NCBI GenBank assembly: GCA_951217055.1
Contig: OX578284.1
Coordinates: 22,317,187 to 22,381,186 of the forward strand
DNA length: 64,000 nt
DNA from: Gerris lacustris
Taxonomy: Eukaryota; Arthropoda; Insecta; Hemiptera; Gerridae
Direction of reading: 5' to 3'
Shown: one piece after another, positions 48,767-62,349 of the stretch
Numbering within the stretch: the stretch's first letter is position 1
Layout of the letters: each line of letters opens with the position of its first letter
Translations under genes and position numbers: made by a program
The notes under the pieces: generated by a model
Seen by the model: the letters and a program-made list of their open reading frames with translations, nothing else
The model's database searches: none
Told to the model about the DNA's origin: nothing

Positions 48767-49939
48767 CTGAAACAAGCATAATTGTCAATTAATTTATGAA
48801 AAGATATACAAAGGTAATCGAGAAATGAATAACCACAAGATGTTAGAAGATTAAATAAAAATCTAAACGATAATCCCGATTTTTTAAATTTTAATAGTGT
48901 TAGCTATCTAAAGCCCTTTATATTTAAAAAAAAAATAAAATAAACTTATATCCTTAATTATCTCTGAGCAATTATTTCGACACTATAATTAATTGAGCAA
49001 AATTCTAAACTAAATACAAATTAAAGATAAGATATAAATTAAAGCGACCACAAAAACTAAAAAGATATGGTTTATAACAGACAATAAATAAATTATTTTC
49101 AAGCACTTGAACGCTAAGAGCTAATTTAATTTTAAAGCTTTATAAATTATTCGCGGAAGTGAGAGCACTTGACGATAAATTGACGAAGAATTAGTCGATT
49201 GCCCTTATGACGTACGAGGGGATGAAGGTTTTGTCTCTTCAAAGCAGGAAGAGCTGTAAAAGGCTCGTGTCCTCAAGGGTAAGGGCACTCAAATGATTGG
49301 CCCTTGTATTAATGTTTGAAGACTATAAGATGAGCATCACAGATAAAGGAAGTACCCGCACAATTAGCAATCCTAATGATTTTGAATTACATCAACCGCA
49401 GGCCCTAAAGATTACTTTTAATATTTAAGTAACAATTGCTTTAAGCATCGTAAACAATTCTCCAATACTGTTACGGGATTGGATTGACCCTTTAAGCATA
49501 GAAGTAGTTTTAAATAGAAGTATCGTAAAGCGGCTCGGAATCGCTCAAATTATTGCACATTAATTTGTTAATGTTCAATAATATTAAGCGTCTATGCTGT
49601 AATATTGTATATATATGTCTATACGTGTTAAAAGTTTATACAATATCTTATGAAATTATATTGAGTGTATATCTGTACCATTATAAAATATATGTCCATA
49701 TCCTAAAAGGTTGTAGGTACAATAATATTGAGGGTCTATGAGAACTATTGTACAATATACGTTCAAGATTTACGTTGAAGTATAATATCAGCATTAATAT
49801 TGAGTGCATATCTGTACTATTGTACCTACAGTATACTATGTGTAGAAAGGTTTTACTTAATATTGAACAATAATATTAACCCTTTAAGATTATATAATTT
49901 AACCAGTAACTTTATGGCATTAATACCTTATGTAAGGGG

Positions 49940-49940
49940 T

Positions 49941-49997
<57 letters not shown>
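49940..49997. repeat. (TA)n microsatellite, left edge of the 302-bp array
   Basis: More than 50 bp of (TA)n directly joined to acacaatttgcgagag, the array element's left end. Confidence 0.95.
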
Positions 49998-50002
<5 letters not shown>

Positions 50003-50162
50003 ATTTGCGAGAGACACCAAGGGATGTGCCACGCAAGCGTGACACATAGGAACTGTTCCAACATCAGACATAACGTCATTAAGATGTTGGCTCGGCATTA
50101 TGCCATGTCCTGCATCGTTTCGTCGCGTCCGACTCATCAGGGGCCCGACGATGCCCACCCTT
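49998..50162 (-). repeat. Inverted partial unit at the left of the array
   Basis: The reverse complement of about half of the 302-bp unit, from acacaatttgcgagagacac to tcgtcgggcccctgatgagt (reverse sense). A short scrambled join (50163-50178) with a duplicated ttcctatgtgtg follows before the forward units begin. The layout, inverted unit then forward units, is the same as in the 24.6-kb element. Confidence 0.85.
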
Positions 50163-50178
50163 CCTATGTGTGCCACCT

Positions 50179-52084
50179 AGTTCCTATGTGTCACGCTTGC
50201 GTGGCACATCCCTTGGTGTCTCTCGCAAATTGTGTAGCCTATTGCAGTGTGCAAAAACACGGTATTACTCTGCTGATGTGTTTTGCCAGCCAAGCAAGAA
50301 TGGCGGTATGAGAGCACCCTCGTCTCTGATAAGTCCTATATCTGATCTTCTTGATGTAGTATAGGTCCAGAGTTGGGTGGGCATCGTCGGGCCCCTGATG
50401 AGTCGGACGCGACGAAACGATGCAGGACATGGCATAATGCCGAGCCAACATCTTAATGACGTTATGTCTGATGTTGGAACAGTTCCCATGTGTCACGCTT
50501 GCGTGGCACATCCCTTGGTGTCTCTCGCAAATTGTGTAGCCTATTGCAGTGTGCAAAAACACGGTATTACTCTGCTGATGTGTTTTGCCAGCCAAGCAAG
50601 AATGGCGGTATGAGAGCACCCTCGTCTCTGATAAGTCCTATATCTGATCTTCTTGATGTAGTATAGGTCCAGAGTTGGGTGGGCATCGTCGGGCCCCTGA
50701 TGAGTCGGACGCGACGAAACGATGCAAGACATGGCATAATGCCGAGCCAACATCTTAATGACGTTATGTCTGATGTTGGAACAGTTCCTATGTGTCACGC
50801 TTGCGTGGCACATCCCTTGGTGTCTCTCGCAAATTGTGTAGCCTATTGCAGTGTGCAAAAACACGGTATTACTCTGCTGATGTGTTTTGCCAGCCAAGCA
50901 AGAATGGCGGTATGAGAGCACCCTCGTCTCTGATAAGTCCTATATCTGATCTTCTTGATGTAGTATAGGTCCAGAGTTGGGTGGGCATCGTCGGGCCCCT
51001 GATGAGTCGGACGCGACGAAACGATGCAGGACATGGCATAATGCCGAGCCAACATCTTAATGACGTTATGTCTGATGTTGGAACAGTTCCTATGTGTCAC
51101 GCTTGCGTGGCACATCCCTTGGTGTCTCTCGCAAATTGTGTAGCCTATTGCAGTGTGCAAAAACACGGTATTACTCTGCTGATGTGTTTTGCCAGCCAAG
51201 CAAGAATGGCGGTATGAGAGCACCCTCGTCTCTGATAAGTCCTATATCTGATCTTCTTGATGTAGTATAGGTCCAGAGTTGGGTGGGCATCGTCGGGCCC
51301 CTGATGAGTCGGACGCGACGAAACGATGCAGGACATGGCATAATGCCGAGCCAACATCTTAATGACGTTATGTCTGATGTTGGAACAGTTCCTATGTGTC
51401 ACGCTTGCGTGGCACATCCCTTGGTGTCTCTCGCAAATTGTGTAGCCTATTGCAGTGTGCAAAAACACGGTATTACTCTGCTGATGTGTTTTGCCAGCCA
51501 AGCAAGAATGGCGGTATGAGAGCACCCTCGTCTCTGATAAGTCCTATATCTGATCTTCTTGATGTAGTATAGGTCCAGAGTTGGGTGGGCATCGTCGGGC
51601 CCCTGATGAGTCGGACGCGACGAAACGATGCAGGACATGGCATAATGCCGAGCCAACATCTTAATGACGTTATGTCTGATGTTGGAACAGTTCCTATGTG
51701 TCACGCTTGCGTGGCACATCCCTTGGTGTCTCTCGCAAATTGTGTAGCCTATTGCAGTGTGCAAAAACACGGTATTACTCTGCTGATGTGTTTTGCCAGC
51801 CAAGCAAGAATGGCGGTATGAGAGCACCCTCGTCTCTGATAAGTCCTATATCTGATCTTCTTGATGTAGTATAGGTCCAGAGTTGGGTGGGCATCGTCGG
51901 GCCCCTGATGAGTCGGACGCGACGAAACGATGCAGGACATGGCATAATGCCGAGCCAACATCTTAATGACGTTATGTCTGATGTTGGAACAGTTCCTATG
52001 TGTCACGCTTGCGTGGCACATCCCTTGGTGTCTCTCGCAAATTGTGTAGCCTATTGCAGTGTGCAAAAACACGGTATTACTCTG

Positions 52085-52089
<5 letters not shown>
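50179..52089 (+). repeat. 302-bp tandem satellite, six full units plus a partial
   Basis: Unit starts (tcacgcttgcgtggcacatc) fall at 50191, 50493, 50795, 51097, 51399, 51701 and 52003, exactly 302 bp apart. The last unit stops at 52089 in (TA)n. I saw only isolated differences between units (for example gttcccatg for gttcctatg near 50487 and gatgcaagac for gatgcaggac near 50725), so amplification is very recent. The unit is the same sequence as the forward half of the 24.6-kb foldback. Recurrent frames of 78 and 126 codons follow the 302-bp period, begin and end in repeat, and are not taken as genes. Confidence 0.95.

Positions 52090-52116
<27 letters not shown>
52088..52116. repeat. (TA)n microsatellite, right edge of the array
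   Basis: About 28 bp of (TA)n directly after ctctgctga. With the left tract, this shows the array sits inside a TA microsatellite. Confidence 0.95.
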
Positions 52117-52120
<4 letters not shown>

Positions 52121-52132
52121 CCATTTTTAAAA

Positions 52133-52281
52133 ACTGGTCTTATTTTAAACTTTTCCTGTATTCCTCGCCTAAATTATTTCCTAGTGCAAAATTTGGGGAA
52201 GATTGAAAGACGGGAAGTGGTTCAAAATTGGGGTAATAGGTGTGCGATAAAACTTACCAAGCAAAGTAATATAAGACCAGT
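52133..52281. mobile_element. ACTGGTCTTAT element, copy 2 (single unit)
   Basis: A 149-bp element with the same ACTGGTCTTAT / ATAAGACCAGT ends and one copy of the interior (aaaatttggggaagattgaa, ttcaaaattggggtaatagg). It begins within 20 bp of the (TA)n tract that closes the 302-bp array. Confidence 0.65.
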
Positions 52282-53837
52282 AAAAATACGTAAGAACTTG
52301 TTAAAGGGCTTAATAGCTATTTCATTAAAAACCCAAAATCCACAAACCAGAAAACTTAGTTTCCGATTACTTAATACTTAATAATTGATATTTTAAACTA
52401 ATAATGCCAAATAAAATCTTAAAACAGTTTTAAAAATGGTCGACAAAGGTAAAACCTACGAATTCAAGTTATCAAAAAAATGTACCTATTATTTATTGTA
52501 GTTATGATAATTAGTCAATTTGACTCCAAGAGATTTATTAATTACATTAATTATAATAGATCGATAGCCAATAAAATGAATAGCGAACTCATAAGGAGCG
52601 CGAAATTTGGTTGATTATGAAGAAAACTCATTTTATTGCTCCCATAAATTAAAAAGATAATTCCTATACCCTGTAAGGATACACGTAATAATCAGTCAAT
52701 GACTACAGGGTACACCTAACGTTGAAACTAAATAATTCATATAATTTTTTACATTTTTCAGCAATTAATAATCATAACATTTTATAATTAAAGAGGATAA
52801 CAGTATGTATGTAGCTTAGGAAACTTGCTTGATATCCTGTTGGCATCAGAAATTCCCAGGACAATTCTACGGTTTAAAGGACCTGTATAGGAAGTTTGTA
52901 TGTAACTATAGGTAAATAGTAGGCTGGAAATTTATTATAAGTATTTATTCTATTCCAAGTGTTTATAATTTCAAATTCAATAATTAAATTTATCACAGAT
53001 AAACATTTGCATCGAGTAAAATCCATTAGATAAAATAAGAATACTCAAATGAAATTATGGATGTATATTGATTCATAAATCTAAATTATATCTAACCATG
53101 CATTTCTTTTCATAGTTAACAATAAAGATGTCTACTTCAAGTCAAGCTAGCTCATATTAATGATGAAAAGACACTTTCAAGATTCCTTCTTACAATACAT
53201 AAGATACAAATCGTATCTTTCATGGATGATTAATGATAAGATTGTAAGGAAGTATGAGAGATGTGAATGCACTAATCTTATTAGTACCTAATCATTAAGC
53301 TCGGTCTTAAGTCCTTGTGCTTTGTATCATGATACTCAAGTATGAAAAGAAGAAAATTATAATGGTTTTATCTACAACATTAAGCACAAAAGAGTGGTAG
53401 TTAAAGAATAAAACGTTGCATAATTCAAAGCTGTTGTTGACGATAATAAAGTATGTTTTATCGAGTTTTAATCTTTAGTATTAAATACTTGAGATTGTAA
53501 ATACTAATAATGTAAACGTTAGATTGTATTATGTTTGCAATCTTTTAAACTGAGATTCTTAAGAAGACTTATTATATTCTAACCTAAGGAATGTCATATG
53601 GTAGGTTAAAGCTAAGCCACTCGTAAAGTAATAAAAAAAATAGTAAATAATATTAGCCTAGATTATTTTTCGAATACTTCGCAAGCATAGGCTCATAGAC
53701 AAATAGGAACTGATTAATAGGGAGTAGATGGCAGTTAAGCTAATTTTATATTATTTATTAAAAGCAGTTACATTTTTTCCCAAACGATTTGGATTCGATC
53801 TTGCTTTGACCATTTTTGCCCTCCCATCTACAATTAT

Positions 53838-54300
53838 AATATACGAGTCGTTTAGCCCTAAGAAAAGGGCTTAAATGCATATAATTTAGAAAAAAAAGTA
53901 ATATTATGTCAATTAATTTAGATATATCTGTTTTGATGAGTTATTATATCTATTTGAAGACCAACAAATCAAAACAAACATTTATTTTTATTGGAATAAA
54001 TGTGATTGCCTTAGCTTAGCAATAATAATCATTACGAGGTCATCGCTGTCAGGACACTACTCTATTATACAAATTACGATCCGTTAAGCCCGTGGTAACG
54101 GGTATAATTTTATATTTAGAAAACAAAGTAAAATTAAGTTAATTAATTTAGATATCTATTTATGAGTTATTATATCTATTTAAAGACCAACAAATCAAAA
54201 CAAACATTTATTTTTATTGGAATAAATGTGATTGCCTTAGTTTAGCAATAACAAATCATTTCGAGGTGAGTCATCGCCGTCGGGACACTACTCGATTAAA
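53838..54300 (+). repeat. Two-copy tandem duplication, about 227 bp
   Basis: 53838-54065 and 54068-54300 share gagttattatatctattt, aagaccaacaaatcaaaaca, ttggaataaatgtgattgcc and cgaggt..catcgc.gtc.ggacactactc. The period is about 227 bp, with moderate divergence and small indels. Each unit also opens with a cgtttagccc/cgttaagccc small hairpin. Confidence 0.8.
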
Positions 54301-55039
54301 TATATGATTCTTTACCAAGAAACATTAGCTGTTAATAGGTTTTTAAGAACAGTACTGAAAATTTTGTAAATAGTTAAAATTCTTTTAAAATTATCTGATT
54401 CATATTAAAATTATAGCGGGAAAATCACTTCTATTTCTTTTGTCGGTCACTTGAGATGACCACTAGTGGTTGAAAACTTTAGTGAAGAGACGTCTTATTT
54501 TATTAATAATTTTAAACAAAATTAGAATTGAGCAATAGCGCTCATAGCGATACATATTATCGTTTACAATAGTCCACACAGTTTGGTTTTTTGAGTCATC
54601 GATAAGTTAATTTGTTAATTAATTAATTGATTAATTTATAGAATGGTCCAGTATTTATGGATTAATACGCTTTGACGTGAAAAGGAAAATCCATAAAAAG
54701 TGCAGCTTTTTAAATATCTGTCTGTTCTATATTGGTATTAATTCATTTTAATTTAATTAATTAATAATAGTTTGGGGTTTATATTTTTTTATTAATTATG
54801 TGTATTATTTTTCTATTTTTTCAAAAAACTTTATTAATTAATAATAATTAATTTAATTATTTATTCAATTAATTTATTATTAATTGGTAAAGAGTTAAAT
54901 GTGGCAAGTTTAAGCTCAATTGGATGACTGTATAAGAGGGTTAATTAGCACTTTAAAGATTTTGACAACAAGTACCCACAAACACTCAAACAAACAAAAG
55001 TGAAGTTAATATAGAAAGATTAAAAAAAAACTATACGTG

Positions 55040-55810
55040 TGGTGTCGCGGGACACCCGGTAGTGAACGAAGTTCCTTACATTTTTCATTTAATATATATT
55101 ATAAAATCACACTGCTAAGTACGTATACATTGCTAACTACTTATACATGGCGGAGTTAGAAAAGAGCCAAAATTAAAAGAAAATCATTATTTTTATAATT
55201 AAAGCAAGCGTCTTACTATAAATATATATTGAATATAAGAAAAAAGTTGATCATGATGAGTTTATAGTGAAAGAGTATGTTTGTTAAAGGAGTTTGGATT
55301 GAAATAGGACTGTTTTCTACCTACCCGGCCAATTAATTTAAAATATTATAAAATATATCTCTTCCCTACTCTACAGCTTCTGCTTGTATCAGGGTGAAAT
55401 TTTACATGATTATATTTTATTTATTTACAAAACAAAGTGACATTTTTGACATATATAACAAAAATAATCAAAACAAGTCAAGTAACAGGCTTCCTTAACA
55501 ACACTTTTCCCGTCTTTTAAAGCTTACGTTTACGCGAGCGTTGCGCGTAAACGCTTATGGGCGGATAACCTTTTCCGACGAACTCAGCCTGGGCATTGGT
55601 AAAATGAACATGTGTATCAAATTTCATCTAACTCGGTGATCTTTTACTCAAGCTACCGTCACCTGTAGATTTTGTGACGGATTTTGCGTGACGGTGATTT
55701 TGTGACGGTGCTTTTGTGACGGTTATTTTGTGACGGTGATTTTGGTCGTTTTTTTCGGATTAACTCCCGGGCTCCAGAACGTGCCATAAGGAACTTCGTT
55801 CCAAAAAAAA
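55040..55810. mobile_element. Composite repeat with GAACGAAGTTCCTTA ends
   Basis: gtcgcgggacaccc followed by gaacgaagttccttac near 55050-55080 is matched inversely by ataaggaacttcgttcc at about 55788-55804. The interior has a palindrome (tttacgcgagcgttgcgcgtaaa, about 55528-55552), a block shared with 11.6 kb, and six short tgtgacggtgatttt-type repeats (55665-55745). Whether this is one element or adjoining ones is uncertain. Confidence 0.45.
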
Positions 55811-56681
55811 AATCAATAATTTTGTTATCAAAACTAAACTTATACATGAGTACATTGACACTATAAAGGTGAAGGCTAAGTGTTAAGCGAAACAACGATA
55901 TTGTTGTCCTTCAAAATAAAAACAATAGAGCACTTAATACGGGAGCTTAGAAAACAGAACATAATACAAGCTTTGCACTTGTCCCGTCTCACCAGGTAAA
56001 GTCACTGCAATAAAAAGTACAAACTCTTTCATTTATTCCATTTAAAACGAAACTGAATCCTTCATATTTTGCTTAAAAGAAGTCTAAGGAAACAAACAAT
56101 AAAATCACTCAGGTAAAGAAAACAATTCAACTGAAATTATTCACGAATCAAATAGTTTATTGTTCCGGTTTTTTCGCGTCTTTGTTCTATTTCGTTTTTG
56201 TTTTGTAAGACTTTTATGTAAAAATGAAACGAGTATAGGTGTTTTCAACTTACTTTATGAGTAAAGGTAAGACATTTTCTTAGGTCTTTGTTAAAATGTT
56301 TATTAGTTTTCTTATTGATTTGAATGGAAAACTTAGTTTATTTTTTAAAAAGATATATATTATTCAAAGCACGATTTTTGTGTGACCAGTAGCTCATAAT
56401 TTTGAAAACTTCTTTTGCTTCATTTACTTAACCATTGTTGTTATTTTGTTAGAGTGATTTGTCACTAGTTTGTTTTTTTATTGTCTCTTAAAGAATAGTT
56501 TAGGATATTACAAGTTATGAATACTTAAGAAGCTTTTTTTTCTTGTTCTTTGCCTTGAACTTAAATGTTTATTTGTAAATGTTTTAATAATAAGATTATT
56601 GAAATACAATGAATATATTTTGTCACATTACTTTTTTTGACACTAGTAGAATTATAATTTTTAAGTTATTACTCGTTTCTG

Positions 56682-56698
56682 TATATACATATATATAT

Positions 56699-56795
<97 letters not shown>

Positions 56796-56796
56796 C
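56682..56796. repeat. (TA)n microsatellite
   Basis: About 110 bp of (TA)n with one interruption (attctg) near 56700. Confidence 0.95.
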
Positions 56797-57499
56797 GGGA
56801 TAGCACGTGGTGTTCTAATTTTGTCAAATAATGTTTATTGTAAACATTAGCATGACAAAAGCAACATTTCGAAGAGAAAAACAAGTTTTGAAAATTGATG
56901 AAAGAATAATTATAGTTTTTTTTATTTTTATTTTTTATTTTACCAAAGCGTGAAAATGTAGAATCATTAATAACAGAACATCAAGCTGAGTATTAGTCAA
57001 ACTATTTTCTGAACGAGCCGAGACTCTACCAAGACAAATGAACAGTCTGATATTAACAGATAAGTATCGCAAACTTAACATCAGTTCAACTCTATCGGGT
57101 ATTTTGACAAAATTATTTTGCACTTTAAATATCAAGTAACAGGAAGAAAACATACTGATTACACCAAGATAAGAAGTAACATAAAGGAATTCCTTTATCA
57201 CAAAATGTTGCGGAAAACCCATTTTAAAAGCAATCTATTTTTATATACTATCACTACAATATCAAAAAGAATAAGTAAGCAAATAAATTTATAATAATAT
57301 GTTAATTTTATATAAAATGAGCGCTATTTCATGTACAATTTGACGAAGTGTACAACTATACTTTGATTTAATTTTAAATTTTTGATTCTGAGTTGACTAA
57401 TGCAATTTTTTCCGCTTCCAAATTAAACAAATCCTCAACTACAATGTATTTCTTGTAAATTTGTTAGTCTTGGGTTTGTCTGTCCGGTCTGCGAGCCTG

Positions 57500-58320
57500 T
57501 ATTTTGAAGTCGAACTCATTATACTTTATATTTATTGTTGAATTGATGTTATCATCAATCTGAAGAAAGGCGACACGAGATTTCTCCAGGAGTGAAGATT
57601 TCACCCCTCGACTCAATCAACAAATTCCGCCACCTTCCTCAACAAATAGCGCCTCTCAGCAAATTCCGCCACCTTCCTCAACAAATTCCGCCTCAACGTG
57701 TTTACATGCTACGATGTCCTACAGCAAAAGTGATATGACATTAAACATAAACTCACTCTGGAAAAATAGATTCGTTTGAGATATTAGAAATAATAAAGAA
57801 TCAACGCAGAGCCGGCGAGAGGAACCTTAACAAGAGAGGGGATGGTTCGCTTCTAATTAGGACTCTTGTTTTTGTTTCTACTAGGATCTGTCGTAGGAGT
57901 TATGTCGAACTCGTACATGAAATAGACTCGCCTCTTACTAATCAAATTTTTATTTTTTAATGTAACTCATTTCTTCCTCAATCGGTAGGCTGTTTTATTT
58001 ATTTAATTGATTGTTAACTTTCCCGCTTTTTAGCCCGCTTATTAATTAATTTATTTATTTTAACTTTTCCAACAGATTTTTGTATATTTTATTATTTTCT
58101 ATTTCTTTCTAACTTGTTTTTTGCTCTTTTTAATTGTTAACTTTTTGTACTTTACGTTTTTGTCTGGTTTTAATTGTTATTTAAGTTTTATTGTTTTTAC
58201 TTAGTTTTTTATTTCTTGTTGTGTCTAAGGCACTGATGATGGCCTTATAAAGGCTGAAAGCTCTTTGTTTAATAAACAAGTTTGAATTTACGTGGAGAGA
58301 CAATTTATGTTATTCCTTCC
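57500..58320 (+). mobile_element. Possible non-LTR retrotransposon 3' region
   Basis: A long pyrimidine-rich, coding-free stretch ends in the phrase ggcactgatgatggccttat then aaaggctgaaagctctttgt and aataaac. Such a GATGATGG hairpin-type end is common in arthropod LINE-like repeats. Near its start, aacaaattccgccaccttcc occurs twice (about 57630 and 57660) with further partial copies. No reverse transcriptase remnant was seen. Confidence 0.4.
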
Positions 58321-59090
58321 CCCTTTGGAGATTTTATCGGTAAAAATGGATTACTTTGTTATTCGAAGTTTGCAATACTGGTCTGTATTGCGGTTAAACC
58401 TAACTTATTAAGTTAAACGATAATGCTGTGTAGCAAATATGATTACTTAAATTTCATAAACCTATCTTATTATTAAAATTATTAATGAAAAATATAATAA
58501 TACAATCTCTTAACTCAATCACAAAATCTCTTAAGTAAACTTAATATTATATTGAGTATATTTGTTGGTCTTCATATTGATTTAAAGTAACGATTTGTGC
58601 AACTCCAAGGAAATAAATTTCTACTGCATCGAATTACTATGTTCTTTCGCGAAGACAAAGTTGCAATAACTATAAGGAATAAGTGTTCTAAATATTAAAA
58701 AAAAAAATCTAGAGTGAATAAATTTTAAAAACATAAAAACTATAATTACTATTGCAACAAACAATTGTTGTGCAATGGTAACCGTAACCAGTATTAGTTA
58801 TTGGTAGTATAGTTAATTGGTAAATAGCCATTAGTGCAATGGTAATAAAGTTACAAATTGCATTAAAAATCCAAGCAAATACAGGCTTATGTCCTACCTT
58901 TACCAGTAGGGTACAATTTCCAAAGTTTCCTCTACAAGAAAGGATACTTTTTATTCTGGTTGGTCTTCACATAAAAATGTACTCATAATTAAAAACACTA
59001 TCAAAAACCCCTTTTTTTGTTACAAGAGAGGTCTGATCAAAAAATACCTATCTGCCTAACTTCAAGACCTACAAGATAGGCTAGTTAGTT

Positions 59091-59110
59091 TTTTTTTTTT
59101 TTTTTTTTTC
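59091..59110 (+). repeat. Poly-T tract
   Basis: About 20 consecutive T bases. No attached repeat body was recognised. Confidence 0.8.
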
Positions 59111-61389
59111 AAGAATTACATTGAGTCAGAAATATCGTCTGTACAAAAAATCCTATAGTGAAATCAGATAGTGTACAAATTCTATATAAACACCATAAAC
59201 TTGAAAAAAATTATTTAGAATGTTGAAGACTACAAAGTGTAAAATACAAATAAACATTAAAATATAATATTTTGTTTAAGCCTAAGTATTATAAAGTATT
59301 CAGAATATAGTGGGACACTGTCAAGATAAAAACATGTATGTATTATCTTTTTACACTTTAAAACCTAATTTTCCCACATTTTCACTTATGACTTTCAAAC
59401 ATTCTGGTAGAATGAAACTTCGGCTATATTTACGATACCGAAGATATAAATGATGCGAATTTGAAATGCAAGTGGAACCTAGAGTGGAGGACGCTGAGTG
59501 ATCTAGTTGGTGCAAGATGTGTGTCTAAAGCAAGACTTGAATGGGAAGTTAAGAGCTGGTGATTTAATGAGGACATCTTCTTCCATTATAGACTTAAGTT
59601 AAGTGTTTCTTCAGCTTGTCTTCACGGAACCTTCCTTGGACTTTGTCCTTAGATCAAGAAGTATAAGCCGTTAGGTATCCGGTCTGTAGCACAAGCTAGC
59701 GCACCTAGCTCCGCATCACAAACACTTCTTATAGGTACCGGCTTTATAACTGATCCGTTAGTACCTTCAACTCGGCCTTTAATTCTTCTAACTGGTATAT
59801 CACAACGGCTAATTTAAACTACAAATAACCAAGCAGTATACACATATATACATCTAAATTTATTTTCTTAAAGATTAAACATGCAAATTGGAACACAAAA
59901 CGCACCAATACATTTCAGAATACCAGGTTTGAACTTAAGGTGCATAACTCTCTAACTTTCTTAGTAAGTACTTCCCATAAGATACGAACAATCTATACCC
60001 AACGCGAAACGCTCTCTACCAAAATACCTAGAACAAATCAATATTACAACCAACCAATGATTGGTATCATAAGAATGTACTTTAAATACCATAAGGTTAA
60101 TGTCACTGTTTTATTCAAGCACTCCATCCATCAAGAAAGAAAACATTTTTTTTACCACAATTTTGATATAGTTTATCTTAAACATATTGATGCTTACTAA
60201 AAGTATTCTTTAGTTCACTTTCAGTGTGTCGACTTCCTCAAGTAGCTTAATCTTTCAAATTAATTTTTTGTATTTATTTTTGTTTTATACCTCTCTGGAG
60301 AAGTTAATATATTTCACAACTAAAACCCGAGATTCGGGGGGTTTTTTACGAATATTTGCTGAGTACATGAGAACTAAATCAGCATAAAAGAAACTCAAAG
60401 AGCATAGTGAAGATAGAGAAATGAAGACGATAAGATTAAGTATTGGAACAAATGTAGAAATAAGTTGCGATTATATTTTTTTATCCCATCAAAAAAAAAA
60501 TAGAGTTCTAGAAGAAGCTCAAATAAAAGTTAAAAACTTTCTTAAATATTATCTGCTAAATGTCATATCTGTCATGATTTTTTTATGATGAATCATATCT
60601 CACAGATATGAAAACAACAACTTTTGGGTTAATTTGATAAAAAGAAAAAAATAGAATTCTTAGAAACAAATGAAGCGAAAATTCATTTAAGTGTTTAAGA
60701 TAAACAAGTTTAAGTCAACAAAAAAATCTCATTCTTTAATTAATCACAAAATATATGAAAAAGTGAGTAATATTAAAGAAAGTGTTAAATATACAATTTT
60801 TCTAATCGTTAGATCATCATTAAGCCGCAAAGAGGTGTAATTTCAATTTAAAAAAAAAATAAACTCAACGCAGAAAGTAAAGAATAACGTCAGCTTGACG
60901 TTGGTTTTTAAAGTCACAATTGTTTAAACACTTCAGTTTTTATAACACTTTAGTATGATGATTATTGATATCATATGAGTCATTATGTGATGAGCAAGGA
61001 AGTCGGATGTGTTTCCACTTAAATTAGTCAAAAGTTTATTCCACTATGGGGAATTTCACGATATTTTAGAGCAAAAACTGATTCATAAAGGATAAAATTA
61101 ACAAATCCCACCTGATGGCAGTTTGGTTGACTGTGCCTCCTTATCCTAACTAACTAGCGACGTAAATCCGGGTACTTACGATAAGCCTGCTGGAATTCCA
61201 GTATAGATTTTAGACAGAAAAGTCCGTCCGAACGTCATTCACCTTAGTCTGAGTATATTCCGGCCCTCTTAATAGTTAGAACTATTATAGCACCCGGCAT
61301 ATACACACACGCTTAAGAGACCGGCGTTCAGGTGGACCGTTCAGTTTTAACTGTTAGTCCTACCAGATTTTGTTTTACACGTTTTTTCA

Positions 61390-61662
61390 AAGTTTTTGGG
61401 GGGTAGTGCCCCCAAATTTAGAGCTAAAATTAATTTCTCGATTTCGCCTCGGGGTATGATATTTCTGAACATAAATGCCAAATTTCGTCAAAATCATCCC
61501 AGTAGTTAAGGCTCCATAGTTCTGCACAGACGACTGACAGATATTAAAAAAAAATCACTTTTTTGGACTCAAGGGACCTCAAAACGCGTAAATCCATCAA
61601 AATCTCGAAATCAAATTTTCGCGCCATCACAATACTTTCTCTTTATTTGAGAAAGTAAAAAA
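61390..61662 (+). mobile_element. Retroelement-tail repeat, best-preserved copy
   Basis: Runs from gtagtgcccccaaatttaga through cctcggggtatgat, a gtcaaaatcatcccagtagtt block typical of LINE 3' regions, and dgactgacagat, to catcacaatactttctct. It then closes with gagaaagtaaaaaatag. The terminal CTTTCTC/GAGAAAG hairpin and A-rich end suggest a retrotransposed tail. No reverse transcriptase segment is present. Confidence 0.65.
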
Positions 61663-62237
61663 TAGTTGTGACTCCAACAAACAATGTGTGTTTAATTGTG
61701 AAATTAAACAACCACCTGTAAAACATATTTTACAGTATATAAAAATAAATTAATAATAGATGGTTTGGGATTTTAATTTAGTATCACAAAGTAAATGAAT
61801 CTGTTTTGACCCATTTTTTGGTCCGTGGGTAAAACAAACACTTCTGATTTCCTCCGTCAGTCTGTCTGTCTGGAGGACATTAACACACCTGTATCTCCGA
61901 AAGTATCCAAAACAAACGTTTGATACTTTGAAGTAATAATAATCCAAACAGAGAAAAAAAATAGGGAAGCTCCAAAAATAAATTATCATAGGAGATGAAG
62001 TTTTAAGGGATTAATGAACATTTTGCGTCATTTTAGACATCTTTTATTAATCAACCCTGATAAATAAAAGATGAAGACTCTCTGAGTACAAATATATATT
62101 TTGTTTCAATATTGTATCAATTCATCTTTGCGTTGCATGTCTCCTTAAAAATTGCATTTCTCAAACCCCCTTAATTTTCTTCATCAAATCAACAATCTGA
62201 AAATTGCGAATGCAATGAATGAAATAATCCAAAACAA

Positions 62238-62258
62238 AAAAAAAAAAAAAAAAAAAAA
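62238..62258 (+). repeat. Poly-A tract
   Basis: About 21 consecutive A bases, followed within 100 bp by two further A-rich runs that lead into the MITE at 62350. Confidence 0.8.
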
Positions 62259-62349
62259 TCATAGTTATTCTTGGTAAAAATATTGAAAAAAAAATTAATT
62301 TTAAGGAATTTCAGTCGCATATTTTGTAAAAAAAAAAGAAAAAAAAAAA

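Noticed and set aside
50239..52072. Repeated 126-codon and 78-codon open frames in the 302-bp array
   Set aside because: They recur every 302 bp, read through unit junctions, occur on both strands and resemble frames in the diverged 24.6-kb copy only because the DNA is the same repeat.
59400..59820. Less AT-rich block with a 40-codon open stretch (KCKWNLEWRTLSDLVGAR)
   Set aside because: Short frame, stops on both sides, no recognised family and no splice sites. Left unannotated.
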